Below are positions 25,163 to 33,795 of a stretch of 64,000 bases of DNA, in pieces. Source of the DNA: Pseudomonas sp. TCU-HL1 (GTDB lineage Bacteria; Pseudomonadota; Gammaproteobacteria; Pseudomonadales; Pseudomonadaceae); assembly GCF_001708505.1 (NCBI RefSeq), contig NZ_CP015992.1:1302001-1366000 (forward strand). The letters run 5' to 3'. The notes under the pieces were generated by a model. That model had not been told where the DNA came from. It did no database searches and worked only from the letters and a program-made list of their open reading frames with translations. How positions within the stretch are numbered: position 1 is the stretch's first letter; every line of letters starts with the position of its first letter. Position numbers and translations under genes: made by a program.

Positions 25163-26005
25163 TCACAGCAGGTGCTTGAGAATCTGCACGGCATCGTAGA
25201 GCTGCACTCCCGCGGGAAAGATCACCAGCAGGAGGAACATCGGCAGGCACACCAGGCCCAACGGAAAGAGCATCTCCATGCTCTTGCGGTTGAGCACCTG
25301 GGCCGCCTGTGCCCGTTGCTTCTCCAGCAGGATCTGCGATTGCTTTTCCAGGGTCTGCAGGATCGGCGCGCCGACCTGGGTGCCCACCTCGAACACCGCG
25401 GCCAGGCGCCGCAGCTCCTGCACCCCGGTACGCTGGCCCATGCCCTGCAAAGCCTTGCGCAGCGACTGTCCGGCGTTCAGCTCGGCGCACACCAGCAGGG
25501 CCTCGCGGGCCAGGGGGTGGTCGGCCTTGAAACCGAAACGCGCGGCCTGCTCGAAGGCCTGGGCCAGGGCCGCGCCGGATGACAGGTAGGCGCGCAGCAA
25601 GTCGACGAAGAAGCCCAGGGTCCGCTGGATGCGGGCACGGCGGCGCTGGCGGCGGCGCAGCAGCCACAGGTCGAAGGCGAAGAGGCCGAGGATCGAGGCG
25701 GCGCACAGCGCCGGCCACTGGCTCCAGGGCCCCTGCCACTCCAGCAGCGCCAGCGGCAACAGTACCGCCAGGGCCAGCTTGCCGGGCCAGTACAGCAGGC
25801 GCAGGCGGGCGGGCATGATCCCGGCCTGGCGCATCAGCCGCGCCGGGAACAGCCAGCGGCGCAGTAATCCCGGTCGCCGCTTGGCCGCCAGCAGCCGGGC
25901 CTCCTCATCCAGGTTCAGTTCTTGGCGCTGCAGCGCGAAGACCAGCCCGAGGCAGGGCAGCAGCGCGAGCAACAGTGTCAGGTCGAACCACAAGCCATTC
26001 ATCAT
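25163..26005 (-). CDS. tadC: TadC-like inner membrane platform protein (type II secretion F domain)
   Basis: A 280-residue polytopic membrane protein with TM segments near the N-terminus (LTLLLALLPCLGLVFAL), in the middle (LALAVLLPLALLEW and ILGLFAFDLWLL) and at the C-terminus (LFPLGLVCLPMFLLLVIFPA). The T2SF helical domain lies between (FFVDLLRAYLSSGAALAQAF, RRLAAVFEVGTQVGAPILQ). With TadB it forms the platform for pilus assembly. Its ATG overlaps the tadB stop by four bases. Confidence 0.92.
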   Translation of the reverse strand: MMNGLWFDLTLLLALLPCLGLVFALQRQELNLDEEARLLAAKRRPGLLRRWLFPARLMRQAGIMPARLRLLYWPGKLALAVLLPLALLEWQGPWSQWPALCAASILGLFAFDLWLLRRRQRRRARIQRTLGFFVDLLRAYLSSGAALAQAFEQAARFGFKADHPLAREALLVCAELNAGQSLRKALQGMGQRTGVQELRRLAAVFEVGTQVGAPILQTLEKQSQILLEKQRAQAAQVLNRKSMEMLFPLGLVCLPMFLLLVIFPAGVQLYDAVQILKHLL

Positions 26006-26868
26006 TCGTCACTCCGCAGGATGCGCCGCATCCACAACAAACCGAGGATCTGGCAGAGCAGGGCGCCCAGCACCAGGGCCGGGCCCTGCGGATGCTCGCT
26101 GAGCGGCAGCAGCCAACCGGGCTCCTTCCACAGGAAGAAGGGGATCAGGATGTAGGGAAAGAAGGCGGCGAACAGCAGCGCATAGCGGGCGCCGGAGAGC
26201 TGGCCCTGGAGACGCTGGCGGTAGAAGCTGCGCTCGCGCAGGATGCCGCCCAGGGCCTGCAGCAGTCCGGCGAAGTCGCCACCGGCATGCCAGCGCGAAG
26301 TCAGGGTGTTGGCGAACAGCCTGACACCCTCGCTCGCGTACAGGCCGAGCAGCGGCTGGCAGGCATCATCGACCGAGGCGCCGAGCCTGATGCGCCTCAC
26401 TATGTCCTCCAGGGATTGGCGCACCGAGCCCTTGGAGGCTTCGGCAGCCACCTGCAGGGCCAACAGGGGGGGCGTGCCACCCGCCGTGGCGGCCTGCATC
26501 AGGTCCACCACATCGACCAGGGCCGTCTCGAACAAGCGCGAGCGCCAGGCCACCAGGTCGTTCATCAGCAGCAGACTGACCGGCACGAAGGCCAGGCCGG
26601 CCACCACGGACAGGCCCAGCTGTGCGGGAAACAGGCTGAGGAAGATCACCCACACCGCCAGGCTGCTGAGCAGCAGACCGGCGACGAACAGCAGCGGGCG
26701 CAGTTGAATGTTGAGGATGCGCAGCTTCACCCGCAGGCTGGCGAGGCCGTCTCCCGGCAGCGTCGGCAGTGCCGGCGCCGCCGGGGTGCCAGCCAGGCGA
26801 CGCAGCAGCAGGATGCCCGAGGCGATCAGGGTCGTGCCGGCCAGAAGCCAGAGAACGAGTTCAGCCAT
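26002..26868 (-). CDS. tadB: TadB-like inner membrane platform protein
   Basis: A 288-residue polytopic membrane protein of the T2SF family. An N-terminal TM (ELVLWLLAGTTLIASGILLL) is followed by paired TMs (PLLFVAGLLLSSLAVWVIFL), a cytoplasmic helical domain with VVDLMQAATAGGTPPLLALQ and LEDIVRRIRLGASVDDACQP, and C-terminal TMs (YALLFAAFFPYILIPFFLW). The start MAELVLW at 26868 overlaps the tadA end by eight bases; the longer opening to 26988 lies entirely within tadA. Confidence 0.92.
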   Translation of the reverse strand: MAELVLWLLAGTTLIASGILLLRRLAGTPAAPALPTLPGDGLASLRVKLRILNIQLRPLLFVAGLLLSSLAVWVIFLSLFPAQLGLSVVAGLAFVPVSLLLMNDLVAWRSRLFETALVDVVDLMQAATAGGTPPLLALQVAAEASKGSVRQSLEDIVRRIRLGASVDDACQPLLGLYASEGVRLFANTLTSRWHAGGDFAGLLQALGGILRERSFYRQRLQGQLSGARYALLFAAFFPYILIPFFLWKEPGWLLPLSEHPQGPALVLGALLCQILGLLWMRRILRSDE

Positions 26869-28204
26869 GTCTGGCCTCCGTGGTGCTGCGTTCATCCGGC
26901 GCGACGAGGCTGGCCGGCACGGCATAGCCGCGCTGCTCCAGGGTCGCCAGGAAGCTCGGCCGCCGTGCGCCGGGCAGGTGACGGCCACGGCGATTCAGCG
27001 CCGGGCCGGACTCGGCGTTGTCCGTGGCGTCCAGTGGCTCGGCGTGGAAGCGAAAGATCTCGCGGACCTCCAGACGTCCCTGGACGCTGATGACCTCACC
27101 GATACTGGTGACGCAGCGGCTGCCGTCGCGGAAGCGCGCCACCTGGACGACCAACTGGATGGCCGAGCCGATGATCTCGCGGATCGCCTCGCGCGGCAGG
27201 CCGACGTCGGCCAGCAGCGCCAGAGACTCCAGGCGCTTGAGGGCATCGCCGGGGCTGTTGGCGTGCACGGTGGAGAGACTGCCGTCGTGGCCCACGGTCA
27301 TCGCCTGGAGCATCTCGAACACCTCGTGGCCACGCACCTCGCCGACTATGATGCGATCGGCGCGCATGCGCAGGGCGTTACGCAGCAGCATGCGCAGGTC
27401 CACCTGGCCGCGCCCCTCGCTGTTGCCCTGGCGCGCCTCCAGGCTCACCACATGGGGGTGGCGCAGCCGCAGTTCGGCCGACTCCTCGATGGTCACCACC
27501 CGCTCCGCCGCCGGGATGAACTGCGAAATGCCGTTGAGCAGGGTGGTCTTGCCGGCCGCCGCGCCGCCGGCGATCAGGATGTTCAGCCCCGCGTTGACCG
27601 CCAGCCCGAGCAGGTCGAGCATGGCCTGGCTGAGCATGGCGTTGTCGACCAGGGCCTCGGCGCTGTCCTGGGCCGCGATGAAGCGGCGGATCGACACCAC
27701 CGGTCCCTTGGCACAGAGCGGCGGAATCATCGCGTGCAGGCGGCTGCCGTCGGGCAGGCGGGCGTCCACGGCCGGGCAGCCGCTGTCCAGGTGTTTGCCC
27801 TGGGCCGCCACCAGGCGGTCGAGAAAACGCCGCAGGTGCGCCTCGTTGTCGAACGCCAGCGTGGTCCTGCTGAGCTGGCCGCGGCGATCGACCCAGACCT
27901 CGTGGGGGCCGTTGATGAGGATGTCGGAGACCCCGGGGTCGATCATCAAGGGTGCCAGCGGCCCCATGCCCTGGACCTCCTGCAACACCTCTTCGCCCAG
28001 GGCCAGGCGCCGGGTCGCCTCCAGGGGGCTGCCCAGGTCGTCCTCGAGCCGCTCGATCAGGCCATCGATGCGCCCGCGCAGCGACGCGCTGTCGACCAGG
28101 GCCTCGCTTTCGCCCATCTCCAGCGAATCGATCAGGCGTTGGTGAAGCAGCTGGCGCAGACGGCGCAGGTCCATGCCGGGCGCCTCGAGATCGCGGGTGG
28201 CCAT
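26861..28204 (-). CDS. tadA: TadA/CpaF-type pilus assembly ATPase
   Basis: A 447-residue secretion ATPase that powers Flp pilus assembly. Visible motifs: an N-terminal all-alpha region, INGPHEVWVDRRGQ (typical CpaF beta domain), RLPDGSRLHAMIPP, Walker A GGAAAGKTTLLNG, Asp box and Walker B RIIVGEVRGHEVFEML, and the His box GHDGSLSTVHANSPGDAL. The length is usual for CpaF. It belongs to the operon rcpA-tadD-tadA-tadB-tadC-pilin-like. It should not be confused with the tRNA deaminase gene tadA at 37663. No tadZ localisation gene is found nearby. Confidence 0.95.
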   Translation of the reverse strand: MATRDLEAPGMDLRRLRQLLHQRLIDSLEMGESEALVDSASLRGRIDGLIERLEDDLGSPLEATRRLALGEEVLQEVQGMGPLAPLMIDPGVSDILINGPHEVWVDRRGQLSRTTLAFDNEAHLRRFLDRLVAAQGKHLDSGCPAVDARLPDGSRLHAMIPPLCAKGPVVSIRRFIAAQDSAEALVDNAMLSQAMLDLLGLAVNAGLNILIAGGAAAGKTTLLNGISQFIPAAERVVTIEESAELRLRHPHVVSLEARQGNSEGRGQVDLRMLLRNALRMRADRIIVGEVRGHEVFEMLQAMTVGHDGSLSTVHANSPGDALKRLESLALLADVGLPREAIREIIGSAIQLVVQVARFRDGSRCVTSIGEVISVQGRLEVREIFRFHAEPLDATDNAESGPALNRRGRHLPGARRPSFLATLEQRGYAVPASLVAPDERSTTEARHG

Positions 28205-28207
28205 GAG

Positions 28208-28945
28208 CTAGCTCCCCAGGTTGGTAGCAGCCGCGCCACAGGCGCCGCCACCGGACAGGCTGACCAGACGGCTCTCCGGCGCCATGAACTGCGGGTTGCC
28301 GGCGCTCGCCAGGCGATACTGCTGACAGGCCGCAGAGTGACGGTTCTGCTCTTCGTAGATCAGGCCGCGATGGTAGGCTGCCCGCCAGCCGGGGGCGCCG
28401 ACCCGCTCGGCCATCGTCAGGCTGTGCAGGGCCTCGGCATAGTTGCGATCCAGGTACTGCACCGCCGCCAGGGTCTCGTACAACTGGGGGTGGCGGGGGT
28501 TGAGACGGATCTGCTGCTTGAGCAGCGTCCGCGCCAGAGCCTGGTTGCCCTCCTCCAGGGCGATCCGGCTGCGCAGCACGGCGGCCTCGGGACGCGGCTT
28601 GCGCCCTTCCAGCAGTTGGTCGAGCAGGTAGCCGGCCTGGGCCGCGCGCCCGGACTGGTGGGCCATAACCGCCGCCAGCATGATCACCCGTTCGTTGTGC
28701 GGGAAGGCCGCGTACAGCTGCATGGTTTCGCGCAGCAGGCCCTGGCAGTCGACCGGTTCGCTCCAGCCCTGGGTGGCGGTGTGGCAGGCCGCGCCGCTGG
28801 CCAGGGTGGCCCGGTAGTGGCTCAGCACCCGGTCGACCTGAACGTTGGGATCCTCGCTGGCCTGGGTACGTTGCTGGCCCAGCGAGCCACAGCCGCCGAG
28901 CAGGGTCATGACGAGGGCCATGGGCAATGCGAGTCTGGTATTCAT
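28208..28945 (-). CDS. tadD: TadD-like TPR lipoprotein
   Basis: A 245-residue protein from ATG 28945 (MNTRLALPMALVMTLLGGCG), a lipoprotein signal peptide with lipobox LGGC. The rest consists of TPR-like helices (ERVIMLAAVMAHQSGRAAQA, ALARTLLKQQIRLNPRHPQL, YAEALHSLTMAERVGAPGWR). TadD-type TPR lipoproteins help the secretin RcpA insert or assemble in the outer membrane. It starts two bases after the rcpA stop and three bases separate its stop from the tadA start region. Distance from characterised TadD makes the symbol functional rather than strict. Confidence 0.8.
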   Translation of the reverse strand: MNTRLALPMALVMTLLGGCGSLGQQRTQASEDPNVQVDRVLSHYRATLASGAACHTATQGWSEPVDCQGLLRETMQLYAAFPHNERVIMLAAVMAHQSGRAAQAGYLLDQLLEGRKPRPEAAVLRSRIALEEGNQALARTLLKQQIRLNPRHPQLYETLAAVQYLDRNYAEALHSLTMAERVGAPGWRAAYHRGLIYEEQNRHSAACQQYRLASAGNPQFMAPESRLVSLSGGGACGAAATNLGS

Positions 28946-28946
28946 C

Positions 28947-30923
28947 TCAGTGTTCCTCTTCACGGGGCAAGGCAACGCCGGGCTGCAGGGCCCGCTGCGC
29001 CAGGTCGAGGGGGGACGGAAAGGCCCACAGGTGCACGTCGCCCTGGGTTTCGCGGACCAAAGTGGGCGTCACCACGATGATCAGCTCACGATCCTGGCCG
29101 CTGTCGCTGGAGGCTTCGGCCAGGCGGCCGAGCAGCGGGATCTGGTTTACCCCGGGAGTGAAGTCCTCCTGGGTCGACTGTTCGCTGGAGACCAGGCCGC
29201 CGAGGATCAGCGGCTGGCCGTCCTGCAGGCGGGTGGTGGTGCTGATGCTGCGGGTATTGAAGGCCGTGCTGTTGAGGTTGCTGCCGGTGCTGCCGGAGAT
29301 CTGCCGGGTCAGTAGGGTGTCCGGTGCCGACACGGTCGGATTGACGTCCAGGGTGATACGGTCGTTCTCGTCGACCATGGCGCGTACCTTCAGTTGCACG
29401 CCGAAGGACTTGAAGCTGGTGCCGCTGAACACCCCCGGAGTGTTGTTGCCCACCTCGTCGCCGCTCTTCAGCCCGGTGGGGGCGAAGGCGGTGGGTACCG
29501 GCACCTCGCCGCCGACGCTGAACACCGCGGATTCGCCGGCCAGCATCATCAGGGTCGGCCGCGACAGGGTGCGGGAGATGCCCTCCTGCTCCATCAGTGA
29601 GAACAGCAGGTCGAAGGCCAGGCGGCTGCTGCCGATCTGCAGGTTGTTGGTCAGCGAACCGCCGATGATCTGCAGGGCATTCTCCACGGTGGAGCTGTCA
29701 GGCTGGATCTGGCCCAGGCCGCCGAGGCCGAACAGACCCTCGGTGTTGTAGCCCTGGGTCACCAGGCTCAGGTCCGGACGCCAGCTATACAGACGATTGC
29801 GGTTGACCTCGTGGATCTGCACCGCCACCCGCACCTGCGGCAGGTCGCGCACCTCGATCATCGACAACAGGCGGCCGTTGGCCAGCGACAGCAGCTTGGC
29901 CCGACCGACATTGGCCCGCAGGTCGTTGTCGTGGATGCCCGCGCCGCCGTCCAGGCCGCTGATCAGCGAGGCGGCCGCCTTGGTCGAGCCACGCTGCTCG
30001 AGCAGGCCGCCGGACTCGTCGGCGACCACCGCCACGTCCGACAGTCCACCAGCGAGCCCCTGTTCACCGAGGAACAGGCGTGAGGCGACGTTGAGCACCC
30101 GGGTCAGGGTAACCTGGTCGCGCACCTCGCCCTCGAGGATCAGGGTGTCGACGAAATCATCGGCGATGTCGCCACGCATCACCCGACGGATACGCACACC
30201 GTTGCCGCCGAGGGGCGCGATGGCATCGCGGATCTTCAACTCCATGCTCTTGGGCAGGGTCTCGACCTGGATCAGGTTGATCACCGCCACCCGGCTGTCG
30301 CCGCCCAGGCTCTGCGCGCCGAGGCGAAATGCGCTGTTGGCAGGGTTGCCGTCCTGGGCCGCCACCACCATCTGCAAGGCGGCGGACAGGTTCTGCGCCG
30401 GGTCCTGCGCGGTCGCGGCATCGGCCTGCTGACGCACCCCCAGGTAATGGCGGGCGGCCGCCTCGGCGGCGACCTTGTACTTGACTGTGGGCACCTTGCC
30501 ACGCAGCACCAGGGCCGGGCGATCCGGCGCCGGCTCCAGGCGGATGCCGGAATGGATGTCGCGCAGGGCGCTGCGCAATACCGACAGGTCTTCGCTGACG
30601 CTGAACAGGTAGGTTTCACTGCTGCCATCGGCGTACCACACGATCAACGTGGTGCGCCCGACGTTCTTGGCCAGCACCAGCAGTTCGCGACCGCCGAGAA
30701 TCTCCACCTCCAGGGTCTTCTCCTGGCCGATCGCCACGCGCTTGAGCTCCTTGTCGAACAGCAACCGCGAGTGGGTCCACTGGATCAGGTCGCGGAACCC
30801 GGCGGAGCGGCGTCCGCTGGCATCCTCGACGAAGGTCAGGCCGGCCTGGACCGGTACCGGCATGACCAGACCGAACAGCGCTGCGGCGCAGGCCAGCAGC
30901 AAACAGCTTCGCGTGCTTTTCAT
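28947..30923 (-). CDS. rcpA: RcpA/CpaC-type outer membrane secretin
   Basis: A 658-residue protein with a Sec signal peptide ending at VQA (about residue 27). The N-terminal pilus-secretin domain (LLVLAKNVGRTTLIVWYADG) is followed by BON/N-type domains, and the secretin core about 390-625 contains VPVPTAFAP, LKVRAMVDENDRITLDVNPT and GQPLILGGLVSSEQ. It forms the outer membrane channel for the Flp pilus. It is about 100-200 residues longer than typical RcpA, with an extended middle segment. The ATG overlaps the stop of the OmpA-like lipoprotein gene by four bases. Confidence 0.93.
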   Translation of the reverse strand: MKSTRSCLLLACAAALFGLVMPVPVQAGLTFVEDASGRRSAGFRDLIQWTHSRLLFDKELKRVAIGQEKTLEVEILGGRELLVLAKNVGRTTLIVWYADGSSETYLFSVSEDLSVLRSALRDIHSGIRLEPAPDRPALVLRGKVPTVKYKVAAEAAARHYLGVRQQADAATAQDPAQNLSAALQMVVAAQDGNPANSAFRLGAQSLGGDSRVAVINLIQVETLPKSMELKIRDAIAPLGGNGVRIRRVMRGDIADDFVDTLILEGEVRDQVTLTRVLNVASRLFLGEQGLAGGLSDVAVVADESGGLLEQRGSTKAAASLISGLDGGAGIHDNDLRANVGRAKLLSLANGRLLSMIEVRDLPQVRVAVQIHEVNRNRLYSWRPDLSLVTQGYNTEGLFGLGGLGQIQPDSSTVENALQIIGGSLTNNLQIGSSRLAFDLLFSLMEQEGISRTLSRPTLMMLAGESAVFSVGGEVPVPTAFAPTGLKSGDEVGNNTPGVFSGTSFKSFGVQLKVRAMVDENDRITLDVNPTVSAPDTLLTRQISGSTGSNLNSTAFNTRSISTTTRLQDGQPLILGGLVSSEQSTQEDFTPGVNQIPLLGRLAEASSDSGQDRELIIVVTPTLVRETQGDVHLWAFPSPLDLAQRALQPGVALPREEEH

Positions 30924-31606
30924 TTCTTCACCTCGGCGTTTAGGGGCGCGGCCATGGGCTGTGCCGCGAGGGGCTGTACGGCCTGCAGGCAGGGCGCTAC
31001 GGCTTGGCCACTGGTCTCCAGTGGCAGGTAGGTGAAGATCTCCACCCGCCGGTTCAAAGGGGCTACTTCGCTGAGCAGCAGCGGGTGCAGGGGCGCGTGC
31101 TCGCCGTAGGCGACGACTCGCAGCTGCTGGGCCGGCAGGCCCTGGCGCAGCAGCTCATGGGCCACGCTGCGGGCACGGCGCTCGGACAGGCGCTGGTTGT
31201 AGTCCTCGCCGCCGGCCGCATCGGTATGTCCGGCGACCAGCACGTTGGGAATTGCGCCATGGCTCTGCAGCGCGCGGGCGAGCGTCGCCAGCTCCTGCTG
31301 CACCGCAGGGCGCAACTCGCCGGCATCGTGCTCGAAGGGGGTGATCCGGGCGATCAACTGGTAGTGCCCGGCCTGTCCCGTACAGCTGCGCAGCGCCCTG
31401 GCGGCCTGGTCGAGCGGGCGGTGGTACGGCCAGTGCTGCGGCTGCCCCGGCTCCCGTGGGTCGCGGTCGTGGGCATAGGCACTCAGGGTTGCCGGGGCAT
31501 GGCTGCGCCACGTCGGTTCATGGTTCGACTCGGGCAGCGGCCGCGCCGCTTCCTGGCCGGCGCATCCGGCGAGTAAGACGCCTAGTAACAGACTGGCGGT
31601 TCTCAT
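30920..31606 (-). CDS. OmpA-family peptidoglycan-binding lipoprotein
   Basis: A 228-residue protein, first gene of the main pilus operon. A lipoprotein signal (LLLGVLLAGCAG) is followed by a C-terminal OmpA-like domain about 110-205 with VAGHTDAAGGEDYNQRLSER and VAYGEHAP, the residues that bind peptidoglycan. It probably anchors the secretin complex to the cell wall, taking the place of RcpB, which is absent here. The start has gagg 8 bases upstream. Transcription probably begins at the sigma-54 motif near 31730. Confidence 0.88.
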   Translation of the reverse strand: MRTASLLLGVLLAGCAGQEAARPLPESNHEPTWRSHAPATLSAYAHDRDPREPGQPQHWPYHRPLDQAARALRSCTGQAGHYQLIARITPFEHDAGELRPAVQQELATLARALQSHGAIPNVLVAGHTDAAGGEDYNQRLSERRARSVAHELLRQGLPAQQLRVVAYGEHAPLHPLLLSEVAPLNRRVEIFTYLPLETSGQAVAPCLQAVQPLAAQPMAAPLNAEVKK

Positions 31607-31720
31607 TGCAGGACCTCTCTGTCTTGTGACGGCTGGACGATATAGCGCTCGTCAGCCCTGGTCGTCAGAGCCTCTGGATTGCGTGAACAGGGGCGTGGGC
31701 GACGGTTTCATAGGAGGTGT

Positions 31721-31737
31721 TGCACGGCCCGTACCAA
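31721..31737 (-). promoter_or_regulatory. Sigma-54-like promoter of secretin-TadABC operon
   Basis: The minus strand reads ttggtacgggccgtgca: -24 TTGGTACG and -12 GTGCA with GG and GC ten bases apart. It leaves a leader of about 100 bases before the OmpA-like gene. Confidence 0.65.
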
Positions 31738-31824
31738 GTCCGTAGATCATGTTTTTTATGTTTTATAACAATGACTTATCATTATTTCTCAGCATTTATG
31801 GCAATTACCTAAGCAAATGGCTTC

Positions 31825-31855
31825 CCTGTATTCGCAAAATGCAACGCAATACAGG
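31825..31855. promoter_or_regulatory. Enhancer-like site D with 8-bp palindromic flanks
   Basis: ttcgcaaaatgcaacgcaa (31831-31849) is framed by perfect inverted arms cctgtatt and aatacagg. It lies about 94 bases upstream of the sigma-54 motif at 31721-31737. Confidence 0.7.
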
Positions 31856-32135
31856 AATGCTTTGGCAAAGCGCCATCAGCCGGTGCCTCGGCGATGGCAG
31901 GCGGTATACATGGAAAGAGGGGGGAGCGACGGGCCGACCTCGACGACTCGGTCGGATCGGATTGCGCGTAATAGGGAACAGATTTGCCGTCAGGCTTAGC
32001 GGGGGCCAGTTGGGGCGGACGAGGGAGAGGTGTCTGACTTTCGGCGCTATCGGGTATCGCCCAGACGTGCCCCGGCTCGGCACCATGCCGACAGCCGGGG
32101 ATAAGTTGAGAACAGCCGGGGTGGAGACAGTGCGT

Positions 32136-32891
32136 TTACAGCTCCACGGTTACGTTGCGGCGCTTGAGTCCGGACAGCAGCTCGACCTGGCGGTGAGTCG
32201 GCTGGGGCTCGATGCGCTGACGATCGGGGCCGGCATCCCCCGCGCTATGCAGGACGATGGTGACCTTTTCGCGGGGAGCGATGCTGGCCAGGGGATAGAC
32301 CTCCTCGGGGGCGATGGCGATCACCAGCGGCGCGCCCTCGGCCGGCTTGTCCCGCATCTGTGCTGGCAAGGTCAGGCTGCTCAGTCCCGTCACTGCGGCG
32401 ACGTTCGGTGTGCGCGGCGCTAGGGCGCCGATCAGCCGTGCGTCGCGCGCCACGGTCCTGACCCCGTTGCGGCCGGCGACCAGTACATCGAAACGGTCGC
32501 CATTGCGCAGTTGAGTGTGGGGTATCGATCCCTTGCGCGGGGTAAAGGTGTAGAGCACCTTGCTCTCGGGTATCTGCTGAGCCAGCCAGGATTTCGCCGG
32601 TCTGACCAACTCGGCGGGCCAGATGGCCTCGCCATCCTGCTTGTCGGTGGCCAGTCGCTTGCCGATCAGCAGGCGAGGGTCCTCGACCCCGGGCCGGTCC
32701 TTGTCGACGCGCACCTTGCGCAACAGTTCGGGACGCAGCAGGGTGCCGACCGGCCAGTCGCCGTTGATGCCCCAAACCTCCTGGGTGTTGTATCGCTCGA
32801 CCTGACGAGCGCCCAGTACACTGACCAATAGCCCAGAAACCAGGAAAGTAGCCATGGCCGCCGTGGTACTGCCGGAGTATTTGCGCTTCAT
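32136..32891 (-). CDS. rcpC: RcpC/CpaB-type pilus assembly protein
   Basis: A 251-residue protein with an N-terminal membrane anchor (AAMATFLVSGLLVSVLGARQV). An SAF-like domain follows with WPVGTLLRPELLRKVRVDKD and LLIGKRLATDKQDGEAIWPA, then a CpaB-type beta segment (LRNGDRFDVLVAGRNGVRTV, ARLIGAL). CpaB/RcpC proteins act at the outer membrane secretin in Flp pilus biogenesis. It has a strong aggggg ribosome site. No sigma-54 motif precedes it, so it is probably co-transcribed with the pilin gene 148 bases upstream and separately from the secretin operon. Confidence 0.88.
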   Translation of the reverse strand: MKRKYSGSTTAAMATFLVSGLLVSVLGARQVERYNTQEVWGINGDWPVGTLLRPELLRKVRVDKDRPGVEDPRLLIGKRLATDKQDGEAIWPAELVRPAKSWLAQQIPESKVLYTFTPRKGSIPHTQLRNGDRFDVLVAGRNGVRTVARDARLIGALAPRTPNVAAVTGLSSLTLPAQMRDKPAEGAPLVIAIAPEEVYPLASIAPREKVTIVLHSAGDAGPDRQRIEPQPTHRQVELLSGLKRRNVTVEL

Positions 32892-33039
32892 GCGGAACCC
32901 CCTGAGTTCATCGAGGATTGATTTCGCTCAACAGGCCGTCACCGCTAGGCCTGCCGACGCAGGTGGATATCAATGGTCTGTTGACGCGGGCGCGAGCCCG
33001 GCACTGAAGCCAGGCCTGCGCGGGCGTCGCGGGTTGGGA

Positions 33040-33423
33040 TCAAGGCGCGGAGACGGTACCGACGGCCTGTGCGGATTGCCCGCCATTGGAGTTGACGATC
33101 ACCCCGCCGCCCTCGATCGGCGCCGCCGCCACGAAGGTGAAGACATCGCCGTCGCCGGCCGCGGTATCGACGTTGTCGCCGAACACCGAGCCCGACACCG
33201 CCGCGGTCTCCTCGAAGTTGGTGATGCCGTTGAACTCGTAGGACTGGTCGAGCTGGCCGATCGCCTCGGCGACATCCTCCATCTCGGCGGTGATCGCGTC
33301 GCGCATGGTCACCATGCCGGCCATCAGGCCGATGACCATGGTCGTGGTGATCAGCACCAGTTCGCTGGTCATCACGAAACCACCTTGCTTCTTGCTAGCG
33401 AGCTTCTTGTCGATTGTTTTCAT
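33040..33423 (-). CDS. Flp-like major pilin candidate
   Basis: A 127-residue protein, longer than classical Flp pilins (50-80). After the leader MKTIDKKLASKKQGG comes FVMTSELVLITTTMVIGLMA, a prepilin-type hydrophobic helix with a Glu, then a glycine- and alanine-rich C-terminal domain. Cleavage after GG would put Glu at position +6 rather than the usual +5. The ATG at 33423 has gagg 8 bases upstream. It stands first in the pilus locus behind a sigma-54 motif and enhancer-like site. No prepilin peptidase is encoded in the window, so a core PilD or FppA would be needed. Confidence 0.82.
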   Translation of the reverse strand: MKTIDKKLASKKQGGFVMTSELVLITTTMVIGLMAGMVTMRDAITAEMEDVAEAIGQLDQSYEFNGITNFEETAAVSGSVFGDNVDTAAGDGDVFTFVAAAPIEGGGVIVNSNGGQSAQAVGTVSAP

Positions 33424-33681
33424 GGTGCACACCTCAAAGGTCGGTAATGTTTGGTCCTAATAAGCGAGAACCCGTTCTCACTTGACCTTGCACCATCAAG
33501 AGCTGTGCCAAAGTTAATTTTTATATATAAAACAGTTATTTAACTAATTAATAGCTGGCCTCTGACTATCTTGCTCCGAGGGTAAGCCGTTTTATGCTTC
33601 GCATATTGCAACGCAAGATGGAGGGGGCCGATTTTTTTAACCGGCTTATGAGCGACAGTGTCGCTCCGAACCGGAGACACC
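33424..33681. promoter_or_regulatory. Pilin promoter region: AT-rich, sigma-54 motif and enhancer-like site E
   Basis: On the minus strand ttggcacagctcttgat (33495-33511) matches the sigma-54 -24 element TTGGCAC; the -12 element is TTGAT, one change from TTGCT. About 87 bases upstream lies ttcgcatattgcaacgcaa (33598-33616), the fifth copy of the shared element. The stretch 33515-33552 is strongly AT-rich, as expected for bending or IHF binding between enhancer and promoter. Confidence 0.65.
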
Positions 33682-33795
33682 ATGAGCAAGACGCAACACC
33701 CCATCGTCGGCGAGCTGCTTGATCAGCTCCTGACCAACTACCAGAAACTTGAAGACCTGATCGGTACTGACGGCATCCTCATCGAATCCTCCTGA
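33682..33795 (+). pseudogene. IS256-family transposase N-terminal fragment
   Basis: A 37-codon frame starting at 33682 whose sequence (HPIVGELLDQLLTNYQKLED, then LIGTDGIL) matches the N-terminus of IS256-type transposases, which normally continue with LLKQLTKALLERAL. After residue 33 the match ends and a stop follows. This is a relic next to the pilin promoter. Confidence 0.65.

Larger units (their letters stand above)
31607..32135. other. Regulatory gap inside the Tad locus
   Basis: 529 bases between cpaB/rcpC and the OmpA-like gene. It contains a sigma-54 motif, an enhancer-like palindrome and an AT-rich stretch (31745-31800). The plus-strand open frame at 31749-32423 runs antisense to rcpC and is judged spurious. 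Confidence 0.6.

Noticed and set aside
31749..32423. 224-codon plus-strand frame in the Tad regulatory gap
   Set aside because: Its second half is antisense to rcpC and its first half crosses the enhancer-like site and AT-rich DNA.
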